Shown: positions 40,169 to 49,237 of the stretch, piece after piece
Layout of the letters: every line of letters begins with the position of its first letter
How positions within the stretch are numbered: position 1 is the stretch's first letter
Assembly: GCA_025360745.1 (NCBI GenBank)
Contig: JANYBP010000011.1
Location: 1-64,000 of the forward strand
DNA from: a bacterium
Lineage (GTDB): Bacteria; Verrucomicrobiota; Kiritimatiellia; CAIKKV01; CAIYGI01
Length of the DNA stretch: 64,000 nucleotides
Direction of reading: 5' to 3'
Program-made: the position numbers and the translations under genes
Notes under the pieces: model-generated
What the model saw: the letters and a program-made list of their open reading frames with translations, nothing else
Databases searched by the model: none
What the model was told of the DNA's origin: nothing

Positions 40169-40920
40169 CGATGATCCAGCTGACGCCGGAAGAGAAGGCG
40201 GTCTACGAGTGGCAGATGTGGATCGAGGAGATCGGCGAGGCCGGTCAGGTTAAGCTGAAAAACAGCGCGGCGCTGGTCAGCCGTTGCGGCGGACTGGGGG
40301 GGCCGATCTGTTATCACCTGGCTTCGGCCGGCATCGGGACGCTGGCGCTGGCGCACGGCGGCAATGTGCAGCCCAGCGACTTGAACCGGCAGATACTGAT
40401 GACCCACGATTCGGTGGGCAAGTCGCGGATGGATTCCATACGCCGCCGCCTGCTGGATTATAATCCGCGCCTGAACATCGTGGCGGTGCCGGAGAACATC
40501 ACGGAAACCAATGTCGCGGCGCTGGTGAAACAGGTGGACATCGTCTTCGACGCGGCGCCCCTTTTCCAAGAGCGGTTCTTGATGAACGGGGAATGCGTCC
40601 GTCAGGCAAAGCCGATGATCGAGGCGGCCATTTTCGGCATGGAGGGACAGGTCACGACTTTTCTGCCGGGCAAGACCCCCTGTCTGGCCTGTCTTTATCC
40701 TGAAACGCCTCCGCACTGGAAGCGGCAATTCCCCGTGCTGGGCGCTGTCCCGGCCATCGCGGCCTCGGTGGCGGCCGCGGAAGGAATCAAAGTTCTGCTG
40801 GGTTTTGGCGAGACCCTGGCGGGAACTTTGCTCTATTTCGACGCGCGTACGATGCGCTTTCAGCGCATCCCGATCCGCCGCCGCCCGGATTGCCCGGTCT
40901 GCGCGACCGGCAAAGTGTAA
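40165..40920 (+). CDS. HesA/MoeB/ThiF-family E1-like protein (resembles AOR-associated members)
   Basis: 'CGGLGGPICYHLASAGIGTLALAHGGNVQPSDLNRQILMTHDSVGKSRMDSI', zinc-type cysteine pairs 'CLACLYP'…'CPVC'. GTG 40165 or ATG 40171. Confidence 0.85.
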   Translation: MTMIQLTPEEKAVYEWQMWIEEIGEAGQVKLKNSAALVSRCGGLGGPICYHLASAGIGTLALAHGGNVQPSDLNRQILMTHDSVGKSRMDSIRRRLLDYNPRLNIVAVPENITETNVAALVKQVDIVFDAAPLFQERFLMNGECVRQAKPMIEAAIFGMEGQVTTFLPGKTPCLACLYPETPPHWKRQFPVLGAVPAIAASVAAAEGIKVLLGFGETLAGTLLYFDARTMRFQRIPIRRRPDCPVCATGKV

Positions 40921-41176
40921 CCACGGATGAACGCGGATTGACACGGATATAATACAAACGCGAACGGTAGAGGATTCTGCGTCGAGCTTTCCCTGCTCGA
41001 AGACGCCCTGCGTGTTTATGTTGGTGTTGGTCCGCGTAGCAGTTACGGCGACGGGTTCGTAACAGGCACTGCCAACTGCTGCTACTCTGCGAAGTAGCGC
41101 TTCGCTGCGTAGCACGAGCGCAGGCAGCGGCTACACCGTCTCACGCTCCGCCCTGAACCCTGAACCCAGCCCCCAC

Positions 41177-42013
41177 TTACTTGTCTTCGCTGACCGTCTC
41201 GTCCACACGCAGCCGGGTGCGTTCGCCGTTTTCAAGGTTGGTGATCTCCAGGTCCTTGACCATCCATTGACCATCCACTTTGCGCACGCTTTTAATCGTG
41301 ATCTGACGCAGGCGCCGGCCGGCGGTGTCGAAGCATTCGGCCTGCAACATCATGCGGGCGCGGAATTCCACCCAGAGGCGGACGACGGTATAACTGGCGC
41401 CGGAGTTGGGCGGCGCCTGGATGTCCACCACGTAACACTCCTGGTCCTTGACCTCCTGGTGGCCGATGGTGCGCGCCTCGGGCCACCAGAGGAAGCCCAG
41501 CATCAGGTCCATCCAGCTCACCGTGGCGCCGGGAATCGCGGCGCTCCAGTCCGCCTTCGGCGCCGGAACCGGCGGGTCGCCGCGAAAGGCGCGAACCAGC
41601 GGCGTCCCCGCCTGGCGCGGACGCGTCACCTGCAGGCGTTCGAGTTCGCGGCCGAAAGCGTCGCTTAGAATGTAAAGCGCGTCCAGACTTTCGCCGGCGC
41701 CGGGTTGAAAGCGTATCTCGATCCGCTTGACGCTCTTTTCCTTGTCGTCGGCGTCATAGGTGGTCAACCTGCCGCGCAACGTGACCGGCCGGGCCGGCAG
41801 CCGCGCGCGAATTTCGGAGAGCAGCGTGACGGCGTCGGGCAGGGCATTGGTGACGGCGGAGTGGGCGAGCGGGGTCAGAAAACATGCCAGCAGCATGACG
41901 AACAGTACGCGCCAGGCGCGGCGAGCGGGTGGAAGGTGGAGGGAAAATGGCTGCTGGCCGGTGTGTCGTTCCCCACCATCATTTACCGAGTAATGACTGT
42001 TCTGCGTATCCAT
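41177..42013 (-). CDS. LolA-like / outer-membrane lipoprotein-sorting family protein
   Basis: 'DLMLGFLWWPEARTIGHQEVKDQECYVVDIQAPPNSGASYTVVRLWVEFRARMMLQAECFDTAGRRLRQITIKSVRKVDGQWMVKDLEITNLENGERTRLRV'. Confidence 0.75.
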   Translation of the reverse strand: MDTQNSHYSVNDGGERHTGQQPFSLHLPPARRAWRVLFVMLLACFLTPLAHSAVTNALPDAVTLLSEIRARLPARPVTLRGRLTTYDADDKEKSVKRIEIRFQPGAGESLDALYILSDAFGRELERLQVTRPRQAGTPLVRAFRGDPPVPAPKADWSAAIPGATVSWMDLMLGFLWWPEARTIGHQEVKDQECYVVDIQAPPNSGASYTVVRLWVEFRARMMLQAECFDTAGRRLRQITIKSVRKVDGQWMVKDLEITNLENGERTRLRVDETVSEDK

Positions 42014-42294
42014 TTTGACTTCAGCGATTTCTTTGCGATTGCTCCATTCGATCTGGATCGGTTCTCAATTCAAAATACTCGCTGATGCATTGACGCATAG
42101 CAGCGCGCAGATGGATATCTGGCATGCGTCAAAGTGGGCCGCGAGTCGTCCCGCCATTCACTCGCCTTCACCCGTGCCCGCCGCCAATACCGTTTCGCGT
42201 GTTCCGCGTTTTTCGTAGTTAAAATCTTCTCCGCGCCCGCCGGTATCGCTGGAGATTGTAGTGGCAGTTTCTCGGGCGTTCGCTCCTTCAGCCG

Positions 42295-42322
42295 CGCCAC
42301 CGCGTTACCGCGGCGGCTACGA
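42295..42322. repeat. 28-nt core of the dispersed repeat, copy 3 (CGCCACCGCGTTACCGCGGCGGCTACGA)
   Basis: Identical to 306-333 and 708-735. Confidence 0.85.
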
Positions 42323-42367
42323 AACTCCAGAACACTGAACACCGAACGCTGAACACCCTCGACCTTG

Positions 42368-43798
42368 CTACCAGCCGTCAATCAGTCCGCTCAAATGTCC
42401 CAGTAAATCTTTCTCGTGGATGCGTTCCTGCTGCATCGAGTCGCGGTGGCGCAGGGTGAGGGTGCCGTCTTCCAGGGTTTGGAAATCCATGGTCAGGCAG
42501 AAAGGCGTGCCGGCTTCGTCCTGGCGGCGATAGCGGCGGCCGATGGCGCCGGCGGTGTCGTAAAAACAAATCCAATGGCGCTGCAACTGGCCGAAAATCG
42601 CGCGCGCCTTGGCCACCAGCTCCGGCTTGTTTTTGAGCAGCGGGAAGACCGCCACCTTGATCGGCGCGATGCGCGGGGCGAAACGCATGACCGTGCGCGC
42701 TTCGTAACCTTCCGGGGCCTGTTTGCCGCGTTCCGCGGGGATCGCGGGGCCTTGCTTGGGCACCCATTCCTCGGCGTAGGCGTTGCAAAGCAGCGCGAGC
42801 GCGATGCGGTCCACGCCGGCCGAGGGCTCGATGACATGCGGAAGGAATTTTTCGTTGGTCTCGGGATCGAAATATTCCATGGACTTGCCGCTGAACTGCT
42901 GATGCCGGCTGAGATCGAAGTCGCCGCGCGCGGCGATGCCCTCGAGTTCCTGCACGCCGAAGGGGAAGGCGTACATGATGTCCGTACAGGCGCTGGCGTA
43001 ATGCGCCAGTTCTTTCTGGGGATAAACGTACTGCGTCAGGCTGGCCGCCGGCAGGCCGATCGAGGCGTACCATTTGAGGCGTTCGGCGACCCAGTAGGCG
43101 TGCCATTCGGCGTCGGCGCCGGGCTTGACGAAAAACTCCAGTTCCATCTGCTCGAACTCGCGCGAGCGGAAGGTGAAGTTGCGTGGATTGATCTCGTTGC
43201 GGAAGGCCTTGCCGATCTGGGCGATGCCGAAGGGAATCTTCTGACGCGCCGTGGCGAGCACGTTGCCGAACTGGGCGAAGATGCCCTGCGCGGTTTCCGG
43301 CCGCAGGTAGGCGACCGCCGAGGCGTCCTCGACCGGTCCGACGAAGGTCTTGAACATCAGGTTGAAGGCGCGCGGTTCGGTCAGTTCCTTCGACTTGCAG
43401 GCGGTGCAGACGACGCCCTCGGGCAGCGCCAGCGAGCCATCCTCGCGCTTGATCAGCGCCTTGCCCTGTTCTTCGCAGAGCTGGTCGGCGCGGTAGCGTT
43501 TCTTGCAGGCGCGGCAGTCCACCATCGGATCGGCGAAGCCGCCGATGTGGCCGGACGCCTCCCAGACGCGCGGGTGCATGATGATCGAGCAATCCAGGCC
43601 CACCACATCCTCGCGGGTCTGGACCATGTCCTGCCACCAGGCGTTGCGCACATTGCGCTTAAGTTCGCAGCCCAGCGGACCGTAGTCCCAGAAGCCGTTG
43701 AGCCCGCCGTAAATTTCGGAGCTTTGAAAAATGAACCCGCGCCGCTTGCAGAGCGAGGTCAGATCGTCCATGGAGACCGTCGGTGTTGAAGTATTCAT
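42368..43798 (-). CDS. glyQS: Glycyl-tRNA synthetase (class II, dimeric type)
   Basis: 'LCKRRGFIFQSSEIYGGLNGFWDYGPLGCELKRNV', 'LRPETAQGIFAQFGNVL', 'GKAFRNEINPRNFTFRSREFEQMELEFFV', 'VIEPSAGVDRIALALL'. Confidence 0.97.
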   Translation of the reverse strand: MNTSTPTVSMDDLTSLCKRRGFIFQSSEIYGGLNGFWDYGPLGCELKRNVRNAWWQDMVQTREDVVGLDCSIIMHPRVWEASGHIGGFADPMVDCRACKKRYRADQLCEEQGKALIKREDGSLALPEGVVCTACKSKELTEPRAFNLMFKTFVGPVEDASAVAYLRPETAQGIFAQFGNVLATARQKIPFGIAQIGKAFRNEINPRNFTFRSREFEQMELEFFVKPGADAEWHAYWVAERLKWYASIGLPAASLTQYVYPQKELAHYASACTDIMYAFPFGVQELEGIAARGDFDLSRHQQFSGKSMEYFDPETNEKFLPHVIEPSAGVDRIALALLCNAYAEEWVPKQGPAIPAERGKQAPEGYEARTVMRFAPRIAPIKVAVFPLLKNKPELVAKARAIFGQLQRHWICFYDTAGAIGRRYRRQDEAGTPFCLTMDFQTLEDGTLTLRHRDSMQQERIHEKDLLGHLSGLIDGW

Positions 43799-43934
43799 AT
43801 GTTGTGGCGCGTATTCTGCGCCACCGGAGGGTGGGGGGTCAAGGACGGAGACCCGTCGCCCTCCAGAGAACGTTATATAGATTGAGATGAACGCCGCGCG
43901 AACATCGTCGCGTCGCGGTACAACCGAAACTCCT

Positions 43935-45125
43935 TTATACTTTGCTGTACACTTTCGATGCGGCTTCGATGGCGCCCGAGCCGATCTTTACGCCCTGTGC
44001 CTTCAGGATGGACTCCAGCGCCGACAGCAGCACGAAAACATTCCTCTGCCGCGCGGTGTGCCCCATCAAGCCGACGCGCCAGATCTTGCCGGCGAACTCG
44101 CCCAGGCCGCTGCCGATCTCGATTCCGAAATCCTGGAGCAGGGCGCCGCGGACTTTCTTGTCGTCCGCGCCCTCCGGTATGCGGATGGAGTTCAGCATGG
44201 GCAGACGCTCGGCGGCCGGAACGAGCATGGTCAGCCCCATGGCCTCGACGCCCGCGACCAGCGCCTTGTGGTTGACGAGGTGGCGCGCGAAGCGGGCTTC
44301 CATGCCCTCCTCGGCGACGATCCGCAACGCTTCGCGGATGGCGTAGATCATATTGATGGGCGCGGTGTGGTGATACTTGCGTTCGACGCCCCAATAGTTG
44401 CTGACCATACTCAGGTCCAGATACCAGTTCGGCGCCTTGGTTTTGCGCGCGCCCAGCGCCTTCATGGCCTTCTCGCTGAAGGAGAGCGGCGCCAGGCCCG
44501 GCGGACACGACAGACACTTTTGCGTGCCGCTGTAAACGGCGTCGATGCCGACCCTGTCCACGTCCACCGCGATGCCGCCCAGCGACGTGACCGTGTCCAC
44601 GAGGAAAAGCGCGCCGGCATCGCGCGCGATGGCGGCGATTGGTTCGAGCGGCGTGCAGGCGCCGGTCGAGGTTTCGGCATGGACCACGGCCACGATCTTC
44701 GGCTTGCGGCCCTTGACGGCCTTGCGCACGGCTTCGGGATCGACCGCCCGCCCCCAGGGCTGATCGACGCGAATCAGTTTTCCGCCCAGCCTTTCGGTGA
44801 CGTCGGCCATGCGCATGCCGAAGACGCCGTTCACGCAGACCACGACCTCGTCGTCCGGCTCGACCAGGTTCACGAAGGCCGCTTCCATGCCCGCGCTGCC
44901 GGTGCCTGAAATGGGAATGGTCAAGGCATTATTGGTTTGAAACAGCCAGCGCAGCAGGCGCTGGGTCTCGTCCATCATGGAAAGAAAATACGGATCGAGA
45001 TGTCCGATGCAGGGCGCGGACAAGGCCTGCAGGACGCGCGGCGGCACGTCGCTGGGACCGGGCCCCATCAGAACCCGGCTTCCCGGATCGACATCCCTGA
45101 ATTCGCGATAATCGATGGTCATCAT
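43935..45125 (-). CDS. Alanine--glyoxylate aminotransferase family protein
   Basis: '[27 protein letters not shown]', '[13 protein letters not shown]', '[42 protein letters not shown]'. Confidence 0.95.
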   Translation of the reverse strand: MMTIDYREFRDVDPGSRVLMGPGPSDVPPRVLQALSAPCIGHLDPYFLSMMDETQRLLRWLFQTNNALTIPISGTGSAGMEAAFVNLVEPDDEVVVCVNGVFGMRMADVTERLGGKLIRVDQPWGRAVDPEAVRKAVKGRKPKIVAVVHAETSTGACTPLEPIAAIARDAGALFLVDTVTSLGGIAVDVDRVGIDAVYSGTQKCLSCPPGLAPLSFSEKAMKALGARKTKAPNWYLDLSMVSNYWGVERKYHHTAPINMIYAIREALRIVAEEGMEARFARHLVNHKALVAGVEAMGLTMLVPAAERLPMLNSIRIPEGADDKKVRGALLQDFGIEIGSGLGEFAGKIWRVGLMGHTARQRNVFVLLSALESILKAQGVKIGSGAIEAASKVYSKV

Positions 45126-45156
45126 ATGTCTCCTTGTTGGTTTGAACTCAACGAAT

Positions 45157-46569
45157 CTATTGCTCGAAAATCTTGCCCGGATTCAGGATGTATTCTGGAT
45201 CGAAGGCTTCCTTCACCCGCCGCATCAAGGCGACCTGCACCGAGCCAACCGCGAGCGGCAGGTATTTCTTGCGGGTCAGTCCGATGCCGTGCTCGCCCGT
45301 GATGGCCCCGTCGAGCGCCAGCGCGGCCTTGTACATTTCCGCGGCGACCTTGTCCTTCTGCGCGAACCATTTTTCATCCGGCATGTCCTTGATCACGTTG
45401 ACATGCACGTTTCCGTCGCCCGCGTGTCCGAAGCAGACGATGTTCATAGCGTGGCGATCCGCGATCGCCCGGATTTCCTTCAGCAGACTGGGAATGCTGG
45501 CGCGGGGCACGCACAAGTCCTGGGTGTCCATGACATGTTCGGGACTAAGGTGCTTGAGCGCCTCGATGATCAGCCTTCTGGCGGCCCAGAGTTTGTCGCG
45601 CAACTGGGGGTTGTCCGCCACCAGCACATCGATGGCGCCGTTTTCCATGCACAGTTCGCCAACCCGCTCGTAATCCTCGTCGATCGCCTTCTTGTTGTTG
45701 CCGTCCAGCGTGATCAGCAGCTGCGCCTCCGCCTCGTGAAAGGGCACATCCTTCTCGGAAAGTTTTTCGACCGCCAGGATGCTGTCCTTGCCCATGAACT
45801 CCAGCGCGGTGGGCACGATCCGGTTTTTGACGATTTCCGCCACGGCCTTGGTGGCCGACATGAAATCCTTGAAGGGAACGAGCATGTCGACGCGATGCTT
45901 GGGCAGGGGAATCAGGCGCAGGATTATCTTGGTGACGATGGCCAGCGTGCCTTCGGAGCCGATGATCAGGTGCATCAGGTCGTAGCCCGTCACGTCCTTG
46001 ACCAGCTTGCCGCCCATGCGGACGAGTTCGCCGGAGGGCAGAACGGCCTCCAGTCCGCAGACGTAATGCCGCGTGATGCCGTACTTGACGGCTCGCGGCC
46101 CGCCGGCGTTTTCGGCGATGTTGCCGCCGATCGAGCATGAGTCGAGACTGGCCGGATCGGGCGGATAAAACAGGCCCAGCGCCTCCACGGCCCGATGGAG
46201 GTCGCCCGTGATCACGCCGGGTTCAACCGTGACCATCAGGTTTTCCTGGTCGATCTCGAGGATGCTGTTCATCTTCTCCAGCGAAAGGATCACCCCGCCC
46301 ATGGCGGGCACACAACCGCCGCTGAGCCCCTGACCGGCCCCGCGCGGAGTCACCGGGAAGCCGGTCTGCCGCGCCAGCTTCATGATGCGGCAGACTTCTT
46401 CCGCCTTGCAGACCTTGACGACCGCCTCCGGCTCGACATGCACCTCCGTGACCTCGTCGTGCGAATATTTTTCCCGGTCGTCGGCGGAGGTGAAAACGTT
46501 GTCCTTGCCGACGATTTCCCGCAGGCGATCCAGAATCGTTTCGGTCAACCTCGAATATTTTGTATTCAT
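45157..46569 (-). CDS. glcD: FAD-binding oxidase, GlcD/LDH type
   Basis: 'VTPRGAGQGLSGGCVPAMGGVILSLEKMN', 'IGGNIAENAGGPRAVKYGITRHYVCGLEAVLPSGELV', 'CFGHAGDGNVHVNVI', 'GEHGIGLTRKKYL', 'ILNPGKIF'. Confidence 0.95.
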   Translation of the reverse strand: MNTKYSRLTETILDRLREIVGKDNVFTSADDREKYSHDEVTEVHVEPEAVVKVCKAEEVCRIMKLARQTGFPVTPRGAGQGLSGGCVPAMGGVILSLEKMNSILEIDQENLMVTVEPGVITGDLHRAVEALGLFYPPDPASLDSCSIGGNIAENAGGPRAVKYGITRHYVCGLEAVLPSGELVRMGGKLVKDVTGYDLMHLIIGSEGTLAIVTKIILRLIPLPKHRVDMLVPFKDFMSATKAVAEIVKNRIVPTALEFMGKDSILAVEKLSEKDVPFHEAEAQLLITLDGNNKKAIDEDYERVGELCMENGAIDVLVADNPQLRDKLWAARRLIIEALKHLSPEHVMDTQDLCVPRASIPSLLKEIRAIADRHAMNIVCFGHAGDGNVHVNVIKDMPDEKWFAQKDKVAAEMYKAALALDGAITGEHGIGLTRKKYLPLAVGSVQVALMRRVKEAFDPEYILNPGKIFEQ

Positions 46570-46774
46570 TGTGGTCGCGCTTTTTTAAACGATGCTGCCA
46601 TGGGTCGCAAAATGCCAGAAGCGTGGTCGAAAGTCCAGCCGCGAAACGCCGCGGGCGCATCTTAACTTCTGGAACGCCGTTTCAACTTGACACGCCGACC
46701 TCGAAATACGGACAATTCGGCCCGGATCGGGGCGTCTGCGCCTATGCGCCAATCCGGGGGGTGCCTTTCTATAA

Positions 46775-47971
46775 ATGAAAACGCTTCTTGAGAAAGGGGC
46801 CAACGGACGCGCGTCCTTGCCGCTCGACAAGCGGGTGGCTGCCGGATTGCTGGCGGGGCGGCGTGTGCCTTTGCCGCGCCATCTGATCATCGAAATCACC
46901 TCCTCCTGCAATCTGCGCTGCCGCATGTGCCCGAAAACCAACCACTCGGTCAACACGGCGGAAAACAACGTGATGTCCTGGGATGTCTTTGAACGGCTGA
47001 TCCCGCTGCTTCCGCATATCGAATCGCTCGATCTGACCGGCGTCTGGGGGGAGGCATTCCTTTATCCCAAACTCTATCTGGAGATGCTGAAAACGATCAA
47101 GGCGCAGGGGGCCGATGTTTACACGATCAGCAACGGCACGCTGATCGACGATGACCTGGCCCGGCAACTGGTTGGGCACGACCTGAATAAACTGATCGTC
47201 AGCCTGGACGCCGCCACACCGGAAACCTACGCCGGCATTCGCCCTCCGGGCCGCTTCGCGGATGTCCTGAACGGGATCAAGTCCATCGGATCGTGGAAGC
47301 GAAAACTGGGACGCGCGCACCCGCGGCTGGAATTGGCCTTTGTGGGCATGAAATCCAACATCGAAGAGTTTCCCCGTGTCGTCGAGCTGGCGCACGAGCT
47401 GGGCGTGGCGCAGGTTTGCCTGCAGGCGATGGGCGAATATCCGGGCTTGGAAAACCAGTCCGTTGCCGCGCATTTTAAAGCGCTGGGCCGCCGGCTGTTC
47501 GAGGACGGTCAACGTCGCGGGCGCGACCTCGGCGTGCGGGTCATACTCCAGCCGCCCGATCAGTTCGAGGAGGACCGCGGGGAACGCAATCTCATCGAGG
47601 ACCGCCGCGGATACGGGAAACAATGTCACGATCTCTGGGACAAGGCGCTGATCGCGGCGACCGGGAATGTTTTACCGTGTTGCGCCTCCCCGGTCTCGAT
47701 GGGCAATTTGCGGGATTCCAGCTTCGACGGGATCTGGCGCGGGCCGGCCTTCACACGGCTCAGGCGGCAGTTTCTAAGCGGGGAAATTCCCGAAATGTGC
47801 AAACACTGCACCGGCACGGCCTGGGTGGAAATGTCCGCGCGCCGGGATCTCCGATTCTTCTTCGGCGGCCTGCTCGCCCCCCGTCTCAAACGCCGCGTGA
47901 AACGCAAATTGAAGCAATACGCGCCCCTGCGCTGGGCAAAACGCCAACTGGACCGCGCGCGGCGGAAGTGA
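46775..47971 (+). CDS. Radical SAM/SPASM domain protein
   Basis: 'IIEITSSCNLRCRMCPKTN' CxxxCxxC; C-terminal 'CHDLWDKALIAATGNVLPCCASPVSMGNLRDSSFDGIWRG…CKHCTGTA' SPASM-like cysteines. Confidence 0.92.
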   Translation: MKTLLEKGANGRASLPLDKRVAAGLLAGRRVPLPRHLIIEITSSCNLRCRMCPKTNHSVNTAENNVMSWDVFERLIPLLPHIESLDLTGVWGEAFLYPKLYLEMLKTIKAQGADVYTISNGTLIDDDLARQLVGHDLNKLIVSLDAATPETYAGIRPPGRFADVLNGIKSIGSWKRKLGRAHPRLELAFVGMKSNIEEFPRVVELAHELGVAQVCLQAMGEYPGLENQSVAAHFKALGRRLFEDGQRRGRDLGVRVILQPPDQFEEDRGERNLIEDRRGYGKQCHDLWDKALIAATGNVLPCCASPVSMGNLRDSSFDGIWRGPAFTRLRRQFLSGEIPEMCKHCTGTAWVEMSARRDLRFFFGGLLAPRLKRRVKRKLKQYAPLRWAKRQLDRARRK

Positions 47972-48057
47972 TGCGCTAGCGGTCGCGTTGCCATCATGCC
48001 GACCTTCCTTCTCTCTGGTGGGCGCTATAGTTCAATATCGCAGAGGGCCTGTCGTGC

Positions 48058-49065
48058 TCATGACGTGAGAATGTAGCGGCCGGATTTGCGGGTGCCGGTG
48101 CGTTGGATCAGGCCGGCCGCGATGAGCGGGCGGAGCAGGTCCAGAGCGCCCTGTTTCGAGACGCCGATGGCGTCCCAGATCTCGCGCGGCGTCATGCTTT
48201 TGCGATCGCGCAGCAACAGTAACAGGCGTTCCTGCCGGGGACGCAGGACCAACGTTTTATGGCGCGATCCAGCGGCCATGGTTTGGACCCGTTTCCAGAC
48301 CCGGTCCAGACAGAGGGCCAATCCTTCGGCCGTGTATTCCAGCCAGGAGGTAAGGTCGTCGCCTTCCCCGCGCACTCGTTGCAACATGGCGTAGTAGCGC
48401 GGCCGGTCCTCCCAATAGAACTCATCGACCGAAAAAATGTGATGGGTGTCGAAGCCCCGGCGGTACAACTCCCACAGCGCCAGCGCGCGGCCGGTCCGCC
48501 CGTTGCCGTCGGCAAACGGGTGGATGGATTCGAAGCGGTAATGCACGATGGCCGAACTCAGCACGGGCGATAAATCCCTGGAGTCCGTGTTCCACCAGGC
48601 GATCAGTTCCCGCATCAGGCCGGACACCTCCTCTGGAGGCGGCGGCACGTAGGGCCCCACACGCACGCGGATACTCCGGTAACTGCCGGCCGCGCCCTGG
48701 TCCATGACACCCGTGGCGATGACCTGGTGAAGGTTCAGGATGTCCTTGTGGCTGACCGGTTTCAGGGTGGCGTGGCGTTCAACGAACCGCAGGCCGGCGA
48801 AGTAGTTCAGCACCTCCCGCCGGGCCCGGTCGGTGGCGCCGGACAATTCGCGGCCTTCCGCAATGGCGCGGACCTCCTCCAGCGTCAAAGGATTGCCCTC
48901 GATGGCGGTCGACGAGTGGGCGTTGCGCGCCCGGGTATCCATCTGGAGGGCGGGCATCCACGGAACCTGCACGGTCGCGGCGGCAATGCTCTCGCGCATG
49001 GCGGCAATGCGCTCCACTCGTCCTAAGAGCGCCGGCGTGATCGTGAACGTGGGTTTATAGTTCAT
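48058..49065 (-). CDS. Fic family protein with N-terminal inhibitory-helix motif and C-terminal winged helix
   Basis: 'HPFADGNGRTGRAL' Fic motif; 'SSTAIEGN' matches (S/T)xxxE(G/N); C-terminal 'MTPREIWDAIGVSKQGALDLLRPLIAAGLIQRTGTRKSGRYIL'. Confidence 0.95.
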   Translation of the reverse strand: MNYKPTFTITPALLGRVERIAAMRESIAAATVQVPWMPALQMDTRARNAHSSTAIEGNPLTLEEVRAIAEGRELSGATDRARREVLNYFAGLRFVERHATLKPVSHKDILNLHQVIATGVMDQGAAGSYRSIRVRVGPYVPPPPEEVSGLMRELIAWWNTDSRDLSPVLSSAIVHYRFESIHPFADGNGRTGRALALWELYRRGFDTHHIFSVDEFYWEDRPRYYAMLQRVRGEGDDLTSWLEYTAEGLALCLDRVWKRVQTMAAGSRHKTLVLRPRQERLLLLLRDRKSMTPREIWDAIGVSKQGALDLLRPLIAAGLIQRTGTRKSGRYILTS

Positions 49066-49237
49066 GAGCGACCAGATGAGTCAAGCATAAGTCAAGTTAT
49101 TGGTCAAGTGGGGCTTTGCGGCAGGAAACATACGCCGGCTGGACGCCGGCTCGCGGGGACAGCTCCCACCTCCCACCTCCCACCTATCACCTCTCGCCTC
49201 CTTCCCCCCCGCCGTCATCGGTGGCATACTCCCGGAC

